From positions 2,604,001 through 2,668,000 of the forward strand of contig HG738137.1 of the NCBI GenBank assembly GCA_000499405.2: a DNA stretch of 64,000 nucleotides, read 5' to 3'. Each line of letters starts with the position of its first letter. The stretch's first letter is position 1. Below the pieces are notes generated by a model that worked only from the letters and a program-made list of their open reading frames with translations, ran no database searches and was not told where the DNA came from. A program made the translations under genes and the position numbers. The stretch comes from Onchocerca volvulus. Taxonomy: Eukaryota; Nematoda; Chromadorea; Rhabditida; Onchocercidae. Positions 1-12,000 of this stretch are shown here, in pieces.

Positions 1-333
1 GTCCATCCCTACCCTATACCTTCATGAGGATCAAATTTATTGACTATGTCTACTTTCTGCATTAATCGGGAGCGAGCCAGGTTTCGCTGACCTTGTTCAC
101 TAATATATTAATAAATATTTCAGTAAATAAGCGAACGAATCTTATCCCTTCCAAAGTTATCTTGCTGACTGTTATCTAACGCTTATTTTAACTTACAAAT
201 ACTGCTCTGTAATTTGAACAAAGATCGAGAGATAAATATTTTATACTATTCGATGCATTTTATGAATTTCAATTAATATATCTTCAATATAATATATCTT
301 TTTTTTAGAAATGCTAGTAGACCCAAATTATTA
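1..333. other. ufd-1 3' flank, no gene seen
   Basis: This is AT-rich sequence downstream of the ufd-1 stop codon. On the minus strand an AATAAA-type signal (plus-strand TTTATT at 37-42) could serve as the ufd-1 polyadenylation signal. No convincing exon is visible. Confidence 0.4.
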
Positions 334-3300
334 TCATCGCCGGGTAGCTCGCAATACATGTCCACCACCTTCGAACGGTAAAGCACCACCGGATTTCTTC
401 CCTTTCGCCGCTTCGGCCAATTCTTTCTCCATAAGTGAACGACATTTATACTCATACCTGAACAAGATAAACTTTTTAAACTACGTATTCATTCTTATAT
501 TTAAATTTGATTTTAGTACATTAGGTAATTCCCCACTTGAAACTAGTCTAATGTTTCATCAGAATGCTGAAATACAAATTGTACAACTATGATGGGATGT
601 ATTCTGGAACCTTTATCTAACCATAATTACGATCCTCTAGGGTAAAATAGTCATATACACTGATTCACCCAAATTAGATATCAGAAAAAATAAGTGGAAT
701 GGTTGTATAATGATAAGGTTGTGATTTTACTAGGAAGGTTAAAACTGCCTAATATCTGAATGCATTACCAGGAGACGGAACTATATTAAATGATTCCCCA
801 AAACCAAATTTCAATCTTAAATTAATTATAATATACATTTTCAGCAAAAGAAACAATATTTTTCTTTTATTATAGATGAAAAAAAAAAGAGCGGACCTTA
901 CAAATTGCAATTTTCCGGGAATATAATTGGTATTAACAGTCAATTGCGGAAGTGATCGCTCAGCTGCTTCCATTTCAGTCAGTGAAGTTGTCGATGACTT
1001 TGATTTCCCGTCTAAACGATGACCCGTACCACAGAACGCTTTGAATCCGCTACCACTTTTCATCCCTCCTACATCCGCGGCTGGTGCTGATGATATCGAT
1101 AATGGCTGAAAATTCCATCTGCAGTTTTGCGAAAACTTAGTCATCGATAATCTATGCTCAAATAAGCATAAATTACCAAAAAAAGAAAAAAAGGAAACCA
1201 ATATATAACATAAAGTTGTTACGGACTTTTTGTCATGGTATCCAATATCTGAATAGGAGGTAAACTTTTGTTTTCCCCTCAATCACTGATACTACCAAGA
1301 ACAATCTAACACAATATCCTGCATTCTTGTCCTTTTTTCTTTAGCAAATTAAACTTAAAAAGTTAAGCTACAGTTCTTTAAAAGATATTTTCAATCATAA
1401 CAAAAGATAATTCATGCAGTATGTTATTTTAATAACGGTAACGGTCTTTCAAAATTTACAATTTGGAATACGAAAAATTACGATATGCGAAACCTACTGC
1501 TGCATTGGAGCTGGATGCTGCATTTGCACTGGGTTCAACGTAACCCTCTGGTGCATCAAATTCCACATTCATGTCACATTCGATGATTGAAACAGCTCTT
1601 CCAGGCTTTACCTCCATCACCAAAAATTCCAAAATTTGATCATTGTACTAAAGAAACAAAAATTTTATTGGTATGAAAAAAATACTCCACAACACTTTAA
1701 GAATGGTAAGATATATATCTTCAAGCTTTATAGTAAACTTTATGAATAGAAATGAGGGGGAGAAATCTTCGTTATTCTTGTGAAATACTTGCATCCTGAC
1801 GCATTTCTGATTGAATTCAGGCATAAAAAAAAGGAAGAAAATCATTCCTAATGATAGAATTACTATGCAATATATTTTGGAATCCTGCAATTCAACTGAA
1901 TAAGGACAGAATTCAATGTTAAAGTAAGACATATCGTTTTGCTTGCATAGTTCAAACTTGCAAATTGAATGAAGGGATCTTCGTTATTCGCAGTTTAGTA
2001 ATAGCAAAGATATTAAGACAACTAACAAGAGGACAAGATAAATTGTGGTTCATATCCTATTTCTACTGGCAAGCTAATTCCAGAATTGCCATGGGTACCA
2101 ATCGTAAAGGATTGAAAATAAAAGTAGGCTATCCTAACGTAATACTCCTATTGTCGGATAATCTAGAAATGTTTAGCCTTTGTCACCCATAGATTTGATC
2201 ATTCCTAATATTTTCTTCTATTAATACATTTATAGTACTTATTCCTTTTCAAATAGTTGAACTGAAAACTATCCTCGCTATACAATTCTAAAACTAACTT
2301 TTGCTCTATGGAATTACATCTATTTCTATTAAACACTGACTGAAATTAGAGAGTCCGAATGTTACAAGCTCACCTCAACAGCAATAATATCTCCTTTTGT
2401 AAGACATGCAAATTTCCGTAATTCCACCTCAAGCACAGCTCTCGGATTTGAAATAGTCAGGAAATCCGTAGACTGCGGTTTCAACTTCGTGTATGTGGCT
2501 TTCGGTAGTGTGGCATATGTTATTCGAACACATTCACCCTCATTAAGATGCAATTGACGCATCATCTGAAAGAAAAATAAATTGACTGCTTTCGGAACAT
2601 AATTTTAACGAAATTATCAAAACACCAAGCTCACCCAATGCGGGTAAACACTTAGTAGAATATCTATAATTGAAAAAAATTATGGCGAAATCATTTAAAA
2701 TTACTTTTTTTTAACTAGATGAACGGCTCAGCATTCTAGTCATTTTGTTGTTTATAAAAATAAATTTTCACTGTGAGATGAAATTTAAATGGATAATCAA
2801 AAATGATGGTTCCTATCACCGATATCAACATCTTATGATGAAAGAAAAAGTTCCAACAAAATCTAAATCTACCTCAAAATCTGAAATCTGCGTCATATTT
2901 TTGCACATTTTTTAAAGTTCAATTTAACAATTCGATTTAATTCTTTTACAATTTCATCATCGTTTTCGATTTAAAATTATTAAATCATTCATCCTTCATG
3001 CCATATCCAGGTTTTGATAGTTCCAACTGATTGCTTAATCGTACATATCTTATTATAACTTACCCATGATGGAAGATAGCAACGACCTTCTTCAGCCAAG
3101 AATTCCAAAACGCCGCAGTGCGTCGAACATCCTGAATCAGTTAAACTTTGCACTTTGAACATCATTGGATATTCGATATTGAGACGAACTAACAAATCCA
3201 AAGCCGATGGTGGAAGTAAAATCTGAATAAAATTACAGGCAACAGAAAAACAGTATGAAAAAATTAAAAGAAAAATTAGAATTACTGGATATTTTTTCGC

Positions 3301-3955
3301 ATTTTTCTTCAAACACTTCACAATCTTTTTAATACTTCCTATTATTTGAATATTACGAATAAATTTCCATGATTTAAATACTGTTTGATCAATAAATCTT
3401 TCATAAACAGATTGTAGTATACGCACAAAGCATTAGAAAGTATATTCAAAAAATGTCACACTTTTTTAAACCTATAACAAAATTGTAGAACAGAAATCAG
3501 TTTTTTCTTTTTTTTTCTTTTACCATTGTGATAGGTAAGACAAAAAGAAATACTTTTTTCTTTTACCATACTTTAAAATAGGGTAGTGGAAATTTTTTTT
3601 TGTATTACCCATATCTAAAGTTAAAACAGCGAAAACTTCTTTTTTATCTTTTTTGTTGCAATAGGCTGTGAAAAATACTTTTTTTTCTACAAATAGCTAT
3701 GGTAATACATCCCAAAAGAAGAGCTATCAATGTTAGAGAAAAAATAGGAGAGACACTTCGTACATATTCGGTTCAAAACTTAATTTTTGAAATTTAAAGA
3801 AAAAGTAACGTTTGAATTACCTTCCCACCATGATTCAGCTCATTTATTTTTTTCGTATCCGCTCCTTCATAAAATGCTGCCGAGAAGCACCGAAATTGCA
3901 AATCAAAAGGGCGCACCGGTGCTCCAAACATCATCGCTCCAAAACCATCAAACAT
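334..3955 (-). CDS. ufd-1: UFD1 ubiquitin-fusion degradation protein
   Basis: Ufd1 pairs with Npl4 as a cofactor of the p97/CDC-48 ATPase, which extracts ubiquitinated substrates for proteasomal degradation in the cytosol and nucleus. Six exons join in phase to 335 aa: 3955-3821, 3222-3064, 2565-2374, 1647-1472, 1118-897 and 457-334 (stop TGA at 336-334). This is close to the usual length of about 310-340 aa. Family landmarks in order are [13 protein letters not shown] (residues 21-33), [20 protein letters not shown] and [13 protein letters not shown] (exon 2), [20 protein letters not shown] (exon 3), [20 protein letters not shown] (exon 4), [14 protein letters not shown] (exon 5) and an [12 protein letters not shown] end. 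The start is the first Met of the conserved N-terminus, 21 nt after an acceptor-like TTTAG (AG at 3978-3977). The donors of exons 4 (TC|GTATTC) and 5 (AAG|GTCCGC) are weak and were chosen because they keep phase. The gene is transcribed divergently from imb-1. Confidence 0.93.
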
Positions 3956-3976
3956 GTTTCCGACTTGGCTCGTACC

Positions 3977-3978
3977 CT
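3977..3978 (-). promoter_or_regulatory. putative trans-splice acceptor of ufd-1
   Basis: On the minus strand AAATTTAG is followed by a 21-nt leader and the ufd-1 ATG at 3955. This spacing is typical of nematode SL trans-splicing. The site itself is inferred. Confidence 0.4.
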
Positions 3979-4459
3979 AAATTTTTTTTTTCTGTCCATA
4001 TATTCATTCATCCTTGATGAAGGTATGGCCAAAAATCTGGTATGTTTTATACTGTCTATCTTATCCTCCTATACTCATCTATCAGCAATTGCATCTTACA
4101 CTTTTTTTTTTTTTTTTTTTTTTTGATATTCCAAAAGATTTTACCAATAAACATCAAAAAGTGATAATAAATAATATCTGTCATTGAAGGGTTAAGATAC
4201 AATTCCTGACGAAAAAATTCATGCTAATGATATTTGATGGAAATTCAGAAAATAAACCATCTGAATGTCCATTTATTTCTTATAACACTGGAAAATCCAG
4301 AAACTGACGGAATATCTTTTTGTTCCTTAAGCAATTACATTGATAAATCCAAGTTAATAATGCAAGATAAAATGATTTTCATGTGACTTTTTTTATACGA
4401 CAAATTAAATCAGCATTTTAAAATGAAGATATCCATGAAAGGTCAGAGATTCGAAGGGG

Positions 4460-4760
4460 CAAATTTTAGGAATTGGACAGAGAATGACAAGACTTGGAAA
4501 ATGATATGATTTTTAGAGATGTCAAGGAGGTGTCGGAAAAATCCGGAAGATCTGAATAATGTAAACAAGAAGTATTAAAAGTCATGAAGCAAGAAGATAG
4601 TTTCAAATGGACCAACAAATCGATAAACAAGTTTATTGCCAGAGCATTCCGAATAACAGATAAACAAAACGAGGTCGACCAATCATGAGGCGACATGTCG
4701 GAAATCAGGAGAGGAAAAGAAGTCCCGGAAGAATTTAAGAGATTAGAATTTTAGAGCAGA
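4460..4760 (+). pseudogene. decayed coding-like fragment, possibly transposon-derived
   Basis: The plus-strand translation is polar and protein-like (for example SFKWTNKSINKFIARAFRIT near 4600-4660), but stop codons interrupt it and there is no start or splice context. It lies beside a dispersed repeat copy, so a dead mobile element is possible. I cannot assign a family. Confidence 0.2.
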
Positions 4761-4879
4761 AACGGTGCTTTTCTATAACCGTATTCACTACAGTAACTTA
4801 CTAAAAGTGTTTTCTGGAACGACCGAGTAACACTTCGGAGTTTTCTATACCAGTACAGCGACAATTTCGACAACCGACT

Positions 4880-4975
4880 TAGAATGACACAGCCAATCGA
4901 CAATCAAGAACCGGCCTACTACTTTTCTCTACTAGTAACAAAAGAAGAATAATCCAGTGATCAGTTCGCTGGGAA
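4880..4975 (-). repeat. dispersed repeat, copy 1
   Basis: On the minus strand this contains TGATCACTGGATTATTCTTC followed by a TTTTGT and CTAGTAGAGA block. The same core recurs at about 24,490-24,540 (and its palindrome mirror at about 51,895-51,945) and at 63,935-64,000. Similarity at 63.9 kb extends upstream (AGCGAA before the core). It is a short dispersed family of unknown type. Confidence 0.5.
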
Positions 4976-6039
4976 CTGTTCTCCAATAATTGTTTGTATT
5001 GTAGGAAGATTTGTATTGTTCCGTCACTCAATAAATTTTCTTTGCTAAAGGATTCGTTTCTGTTACATATCAATTCAAACCCAATATTTCCGACAAAAGA
5101 ATATTTTTGTCAACAAACATCTATCAAAATGATAGTAAGTAATATAAATAGAATGCCAAAGGATAGATATAATATGGTTGAAGAGACAATAAAATTAACG
5201 GATTTAACAAAATAATCACAATCAATGACAGTAGCAGATATCGAAATCTAATATTCCACAGGAGAAAAACCTGATTAATTTTCATGGAGTCATTAAGCAA
5301 ATGTGTATCCCATTCTGATAGCTACGAATAGGTAAAACGGATTAGAGCTTTCCAGACTCTTCCCAATTGTTTCCAAGAGTTGGCACCTTATGAAGAATCC
5401 AGTGGTACTCAAAATAACAAACAAATTGCTCTAGAAAATGGTTAAATATTTTCACGATTTATATGGGATAGAAACATTTTCATACCGTCCTGTGTGTTAC
5501 GGCGAGTCAGTTCCATGTCCCAGTACCTCAGGTTTATGCGGGAAACCTGCGGACCCGATAGATGAGAAATTTTGGTGTACTGTAAGGAGTTGTAGGACTG
5601 AAATTTTGTGCACGAGAATTTGTCTAGATTTTGAGTAACTAACATAGGGATTTTTCTGTAAATAGTTTAAATGATTTTTTGCAAACTTTACATTCTGGTT
5701 GCTTATCTTTGCAAACTGATCGGATCTGCGAGCTAAAGCTCGAGAATCACGTAAACTCATTTTATGAGAAAAATATTGGACTCTTTTTGAATGATTTTTC
5801 ACTCTTAGTTTTCATTATAATTCTTCTTAATCTTTGATGATCATACTCTAAAAAATCCGAAAAAAAGATAGCGTTTAGAATAGTTTGATTCAAACATGTT
5901 AGTCTTTCATTTCTTATATTTTCTGATTTTTCATCTACTAGAAGTTTTTCAGTTACTTGTAATAATAATAATTGTCATGTTTTTGGCAGATTTTTTTCTT
6001 TAATTTCAGATTTCTTAAATCATTTTAATAATGAATTTC

Positions 6040-6041
6040 AG
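6040..6041 (+). promoter_or_regulatory. putative trans-splice acceptor of imb-1
   Basis: AATTTCAG (AG at 6040-6041) lies 10 nt before the imb-1 ATG at 6052. This is a strong nematode acceptor with no cis exon visible upstream, so SL1 addition is likely. Confidence 0.55.
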
Positions 6042-6051
6042 GTATAAGAAA

Positions 6052-9000
6052 ATGGCTCAGGAGGAGCTATTAGAAGTATTACAACGGACCTCTTCATTAA
6101 GTAAGTAACTTTCTAATTTTCATTTTTCTTAAGAAATATATCTTAAAAATCTCGTCCAAGACCTAATATTATGGATGAGACTGGTATTAGTCATATATAG
6201 AGAGGAATGATAACTATTAGTTTATGATATGGATTTTTAACCATTTTTATCCAGTGGTAAGAATTAAGTAGTCTTATGTGGATGGAGTAATGATGTGCAC
6301 CGGGTATCAAAGTTCTGTTAATTTGAGTTGCCATCTTTAATTTTTATATAAACTAATTTTGAGCACTAGAAGAATCATTATCCTTGGTATGTAAATGTAA
6401 GTACTCGTGATCTCAGTTTCCATTTATGATATAAGGGCTTAAATTGGATGAGAAATGAAAAGGATTGGAAGGAATTCAAAGTCGTTTATGTATTTTTCTG
6501 AATCTGCGTAATTAATAATTTTTTAGACCCAAATGATCAAACTCTTGCGTTGGATTATTTGCGGCGTGCATGTGTCACTAATTTTGTAAGTTGCCTTTCT
6601 CACTCAATTTCTTTTTCGGTATTTTTAAAATTTTTTTCAGAAAGAAATTGAAACATAAGGATTATTGTGAAAATAAATGAGGAAAAAATTATTGATTCTT
6701 CACAGTTTTGATTGTTGATTCTTTACAGTCTGTTATTTGATCATAATGATACTGCTGCTCAACATGGTGGTTTTTAGATATTTTGCATCCTTTTGTATTT
6801 TAATTAAATGAAGTTAGGCGGATTTTATTATCTGATAAAATTTTCAGCCAGAATTCACAAAGCAACTATCGACGATTCTTGCAACACCATCCTACTCAAA
6901 TTTTGTAAGGCAAGCGGCTGGTCTGCAATTGAAAAATGTTTTGGTTGCGAAAGAAGACGCAACGAAAAATGAATATCTTACAAGGTATTTTTTACTCTAT
7001 GTCTAAATTTTTACGGAAGTATAATATAATGCTGCGGTAAAAAATAAGTGTTTTTTTTTTTTAAAGAATTTGTAAAAAACAAGCAAGAAATAGTATATTG
7101 TATCTCCCAATATCTCTTTTCTGTCATTTAAATATCAAGATCAAATTTTATCTTAGAACCTTACACACAGGAGCAATTAGGTCAAATGGCAATTCTGTGC
7201 ACCGTGTATCAACTGTCATTTTGAATGCTAGAAAAATTATACATAAAGTTGTTAAAGAGTACATTAATAAGGTTAAGCAATTAGCATCTTCTCAGGAAGT
7301 GATAGTTATAAAAGTAGTTGAAGTTGTGCTAAACAACGAATACCTTTTTGTACTATTAGTAGAAAAATGTAATAATTTGCAAAAGGATTTCGCTTTAGTA
7401 GATTAATAGCTATTCTTGAGATGTATTTGATTTCTCTGAATTAAAAATATTGAAATACGCGGAGAATTTGTTCATATTGACAGTGATAACAAAGAATTTT
7501 ATTTTTGTAGATCATATTCTTTACCACCAAAGCCAAAGAGAAAAAAATTTAACGAATGAAGTCTTGTTTATTCACAAAATTTGAGCGTTAGTGAATCATT
7601 AAAAATACTTTCAGGTGGCTTGCTCTACCAATAGATGTTCGAGAATTTGTAAAGCAAAATGTCGTTCGTACTCTTGGTACTGAACCTTTTAGGCCGTCCA
7701 TTGCAGCTCAGTGTGTTGCTGCTATAGCATGCGCCGAGATACCTTCACAGGTAGATTTTTTTAAATTAAATTTGTCCTGAGAGTATTAGCCGCGTGAAAC
7801 GATGCACTGAATAAGTGATTGGATTTAATAATTTTAGTAATAGCGATGATTAATGAGACGAATAAAATTTTATCTGATATTAAAACTTGATGATTTATTT
7901 ATTGGATATAATCGTGATTTTTGAAATTTCCACTACCTCTCTACATAAATTTTCAGTGTTATTTAATATAAAGAATAATGTTGTGGGAAAAAAGAATTGT
8001 TAGAATGTCTCAGCGGAAGTAGCGTCTCACTAAAATTAAGAAAGGATTTTGTCTAAAGACAAAGATGATCATGAAAATCCTTTGAAATATCATTTCAGAT
8101 GTGGCCGGATGTTATAATGCATTTAAAAGATAGCGTAATTGCAACAAATAACAGTGAGATATTAAGGGAAGCATCACTAGAGGTATCACTTTATTTCTTA
8201 TTACGTTGTTTCTTTCACTTAGTTTTTCTCAATTATAGTAAATTTGTATTAGAATAAAATATAAATTTGGCTGCAAATATTTTCATGAACAAGTGATTCG
8301 CACAAATTATCATAAATTGTAGTTATCACGAGCCGTAAAAGCGGTTATGTTCAGCAACCGTAATTGATGTTAATTTACTATTATTTTAGGCCCTGGGTTA
8401 CATTTGTCAAGATATATGCGGATCATTATTGGAAAGAGAATCAAATCAGATTCTAACCGCTATTGTTCATGGCTTACGGAAGGATGAACCATCCAATCAT
8501 ATTCGTCTTGCAGCTGCTAATGCTATGTTAAATTCAATCGAATTCACGAAGCATAACTTCAGCAGAGAGGTCTTTTTTTTTTCAGAGTATTTATAAATAT
8601 AAAATTTAAGTATCATTTCAACAACCAAACTAGTGAAATTGTCTTTAAAGATTATTTGTCTATCTATTTAGAGTTTCTTCATCCATTTTTTTCAAAAAGC
8701 AATTCATATTTTTTGCTATCGACTTTTTTTTTTTTACTATGATATGAAGCAAATCGACGGAAGCACCATGAATTTTATGTATAGTTAGACGAATCTGTAG
8801 AAAGGCAAGAACTCTTTTGAAATGGTGAAGTGTTTTCTAAACAAAAAAAAAAAAAAAAAAAAAAGAGCTATTGTTTAATTCATATTAAACTTTAGATGTA
8901 ATAAGAGAAGCTTATCCGGAAATGGTGCTTTTTTTTTTTGCTTGTTTTTGGATTTTTGTGGTCTTTTGTCATCAGTATATTTATCAAGTCATTATTTTCA

Positions 9001-12000
9001 ATGTAGTGCAGCAAATTTTTGTAAAGTTTTAAATATTTATTTTAGAATGAGCGACATATGATTATGCAAGTGGTGTGTGAGTCATCTCAATGTCCCGAAA
9101 CAGCTGTCAAAGTAGTGGCCATGCAGTGTTTGGTAAGGATTATGTCACTCTATTATCAGTTTATGGAGCAATATATGGGTGCACTTTTTCCGGTACGTTT
9201 TATGAATTTTATTTAATAGGTTTACATTTTCTTGCTTTTCAGTTTTTATTAAATTAATTAACAGATGTTCTGTGAAAGTTTTTATATTTTTGTCAATTCT
9301 ATCTTCTATGTTCCTGTAATTCAAATTCTATATTAATAGATTTCCCATGAGGTTTCTTTTCAAAAGTATATTTAGTAAGTTTCTAATAATTATTCTCTAT
9401 CTGATGAGTCTTGACTAGTTTTTTAAGTAGCTATAAATTTTAATTATTTGTTATGAAGATGCACCTTTTAGATTAGTTTAAACGCAATGAAGTCTCAAAT
9501 TAATGAAGTGGCTTTACAAGGGATTGAATTTTGGTCAAATGTTTGTGAAGAAGAGATATCTCTCTCCGTAGAAGCCGAAGAAGCTCGAGAACAAGGCCGT
9601 GCTCCTGAAAATGTTTCACGTCATTATGCACGTGGTATGTCCGCATTTGATTGATTCTACTTAGAATTTATGCTTAGCGGAAGAAATCACGTATGATTGC
9701 ACAAGCTTATTATATGAATACATACAATGATTGTTAATCCTAAGCTGGAAAAGCCTAGTTAACAAAAAAGGACTAGAAAAAAGACGGCTTTGTCAAACAT
9801 TAGATCGATCAGAGAAAAATTGATTCCAGTTTCTTTTTGATGTTATTTTCAATGGCATGTAATTCTAATTCTCACAGGCGACTCTTTTAACCGCTCAATT
9901 ACATCGTTTTAGGTGCTTTAACTCATTTGATACCTATTCTTACCGAAACATTGGCTAAACAGGAAGAAAGTGATGATGAAGATGATTGGAATCCAGCGAA
10001 AGCAGCTGGCGTATGTATAATGCTTTTTGCGCAGTGTACCGGCGATTCCATTGTTGAACCAATTTTGCCTTTCATACAACAACATTTAAAGAATCCTAGT
10101 TGGAGGTAATTGTTCTTGCTTTTTTTTTTTTTCATTTGAAAGCAGGATCTTTTGGAAAAAGTACTGAATCATCTTATTTTGTTTCTGGATCTCCGTTATT
10201 GTAGATATCGGGAAGCATCTATAATGGCATTTGGGTCGATATTAGATGGACCGAATGAAGCAGTCTTAACACAATTAGTTGAATCAGCATTGATAAGTAT
10301 AATTGCTGCATTATCTGACCCTCAGGTAATTGTCGATTTTAATTTTGAGAAATTGAATATATCTAATAAGTTTTGTTCATGTTTATTTGATGCTTAAAAT
10401 TCGGATATAGAAATAATAATTTCTTGAAAAAATTTTGAAAAAGATTGCCATTTAAAAAGAGAAAATATGGAAAATTATCTACATATTAAAATTGATTTGG
10501 TTTGTCTATGTATGAACTACAAGTTAATGACATATGTGTACAAGTTACAGTGTATGTTTTTAACTGTCTAGAAAATTTATTTTATAATGTTAATCATGGG
10601 GTATTCACTAGTAATATCTTGGATGTATGAAAGTGAAGTTAGATTGTTAAAATGATCTGTGACAGAATGTTCTATGACAAAATTTTTTTTAATCCAAGGT
10701 TTTTTAACTTTAGATATCAAACTTAATATTGATAAAAATTGAATCATTTGAGGCATAAAAAAAAAAATTATATATTTATAAAGTTATTTAATACTCTTCC
10801 ATATTCTTACACAATATTTTAGCTGCAAGTACGTGATACAGCTGCATGGTGTATTGGACGAGTGTGCGACACATGTGAGGAGGTCGTAACTCGGCAGGAA
10901 ATCTTAGCTCCAATGCTTCCAGCTTTGTCGACTGCTCTGCAACAGGAACCACGTGTAGCTGCCAACGTTTGCTGGGTAACATTTTTTTTTTTTTTTGTAT
11001 AGATTATATCATGTACAATTCTCTCAATTTAAATTGGAACTCACCGTTTATGATATAATTCATATCGCTATAAGTGGAATCTAAAATCTTATTTAAATTT
11101 CAAGCAAGAACATTTATTCTTTAAAAAAAATACATTGTGCAGTCAGGAGATAAATGAAGTTCTAACTTTTTGATCAAGTCAAACATTTTTTTTTTCAATC
11201 TCCACAGAACGAAAATTTTTTCTAGGCAATCTCAAGTTTAGCTAAAGCAGCTTTTGATATGGCTTGCCGACAAGGAACTGACAATAGCGGTCAACCTGAA
11301 ACTTATATATTGAGTTCTTGCTTTGAAGGCATGGTAAATGAGCTTATTAAGGCTACTGACAGGTTTGCTCTTGAAAGAAGTACTGTAACGTCAGATTTGT
11401 CCTACTAAATTTTATTAGTTTTTCCTGATGTTATAAGAACAATTTTAGACTTCTAATTTCTCCTCATAATTTCAAATTTTTATAAATGAATTTTCAAATT
11501 TCTTTTTATTGTCTTTCTGGCAATCTTTCGACTAATGCATTCTCTTTCGTGTTTCTCACAGATACAAATCATCTTGACTATCATTTTAGGCCAGATGCTC
11601 ATGTGTCGAATTTACGAATAGCTGCTTATGAAACTTTGATGGAATTAATCAAGAATAGTCCGAAGGATTGTTATCCTGTGGTGCAGAATACCACTGTGAT
11701 TGTACTTAGGAAGTTGGAGCAATTACTGAACATTGAAAATTCATTGGAATCGTTAAGTGATAAGGTTATAGCGATTTTAAATTACCATTGTTCAGCTTAG
11801 TAGTTTTCTAATAAATGCTGTTTCTCTTCCGTGAGCTAATAGATGTGGAATATAAAAAGTTTTCAGATTGGGATATGAATCAGTGTTCTACTACCTAGAA
11901 ATGAATAATTACTTTCAAGACTATTAATTGTAAATTAACTAATATATCCTTATTTTCCATATATGATATATATTATATGATTCGTTGATTAGTTGTTGAT

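Larger units (their letters stand above)
3979..6039. other. divergent intergenic region ufd-1/imb-1
   Basis: About 2.1 kb separates the two divergently transcribed genes and must hold both promoters. It contains a 23-nt T run (4102-4124), a decayed coding-looking stretch (4460-4760) and a dispersed repeat copy (about 4880-4975). No intact gene was recognised. Confidence 0.5.

Noticed and set aside
4102..4124. Long T run as a possible transcription terminator
   Set aside because: Similar homopolymers occur at many places (8,843-8,864; 16,022-16,044) in introns and spacers. No transcript end is implied.
5438..5638. 66-codon frame with several cysteines between ufd-1 and imb-1
   Set aside because: No signal peptide, splice context or recognisable family, and it overlaps other open frames on the opposite strand. 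Chance is likely.
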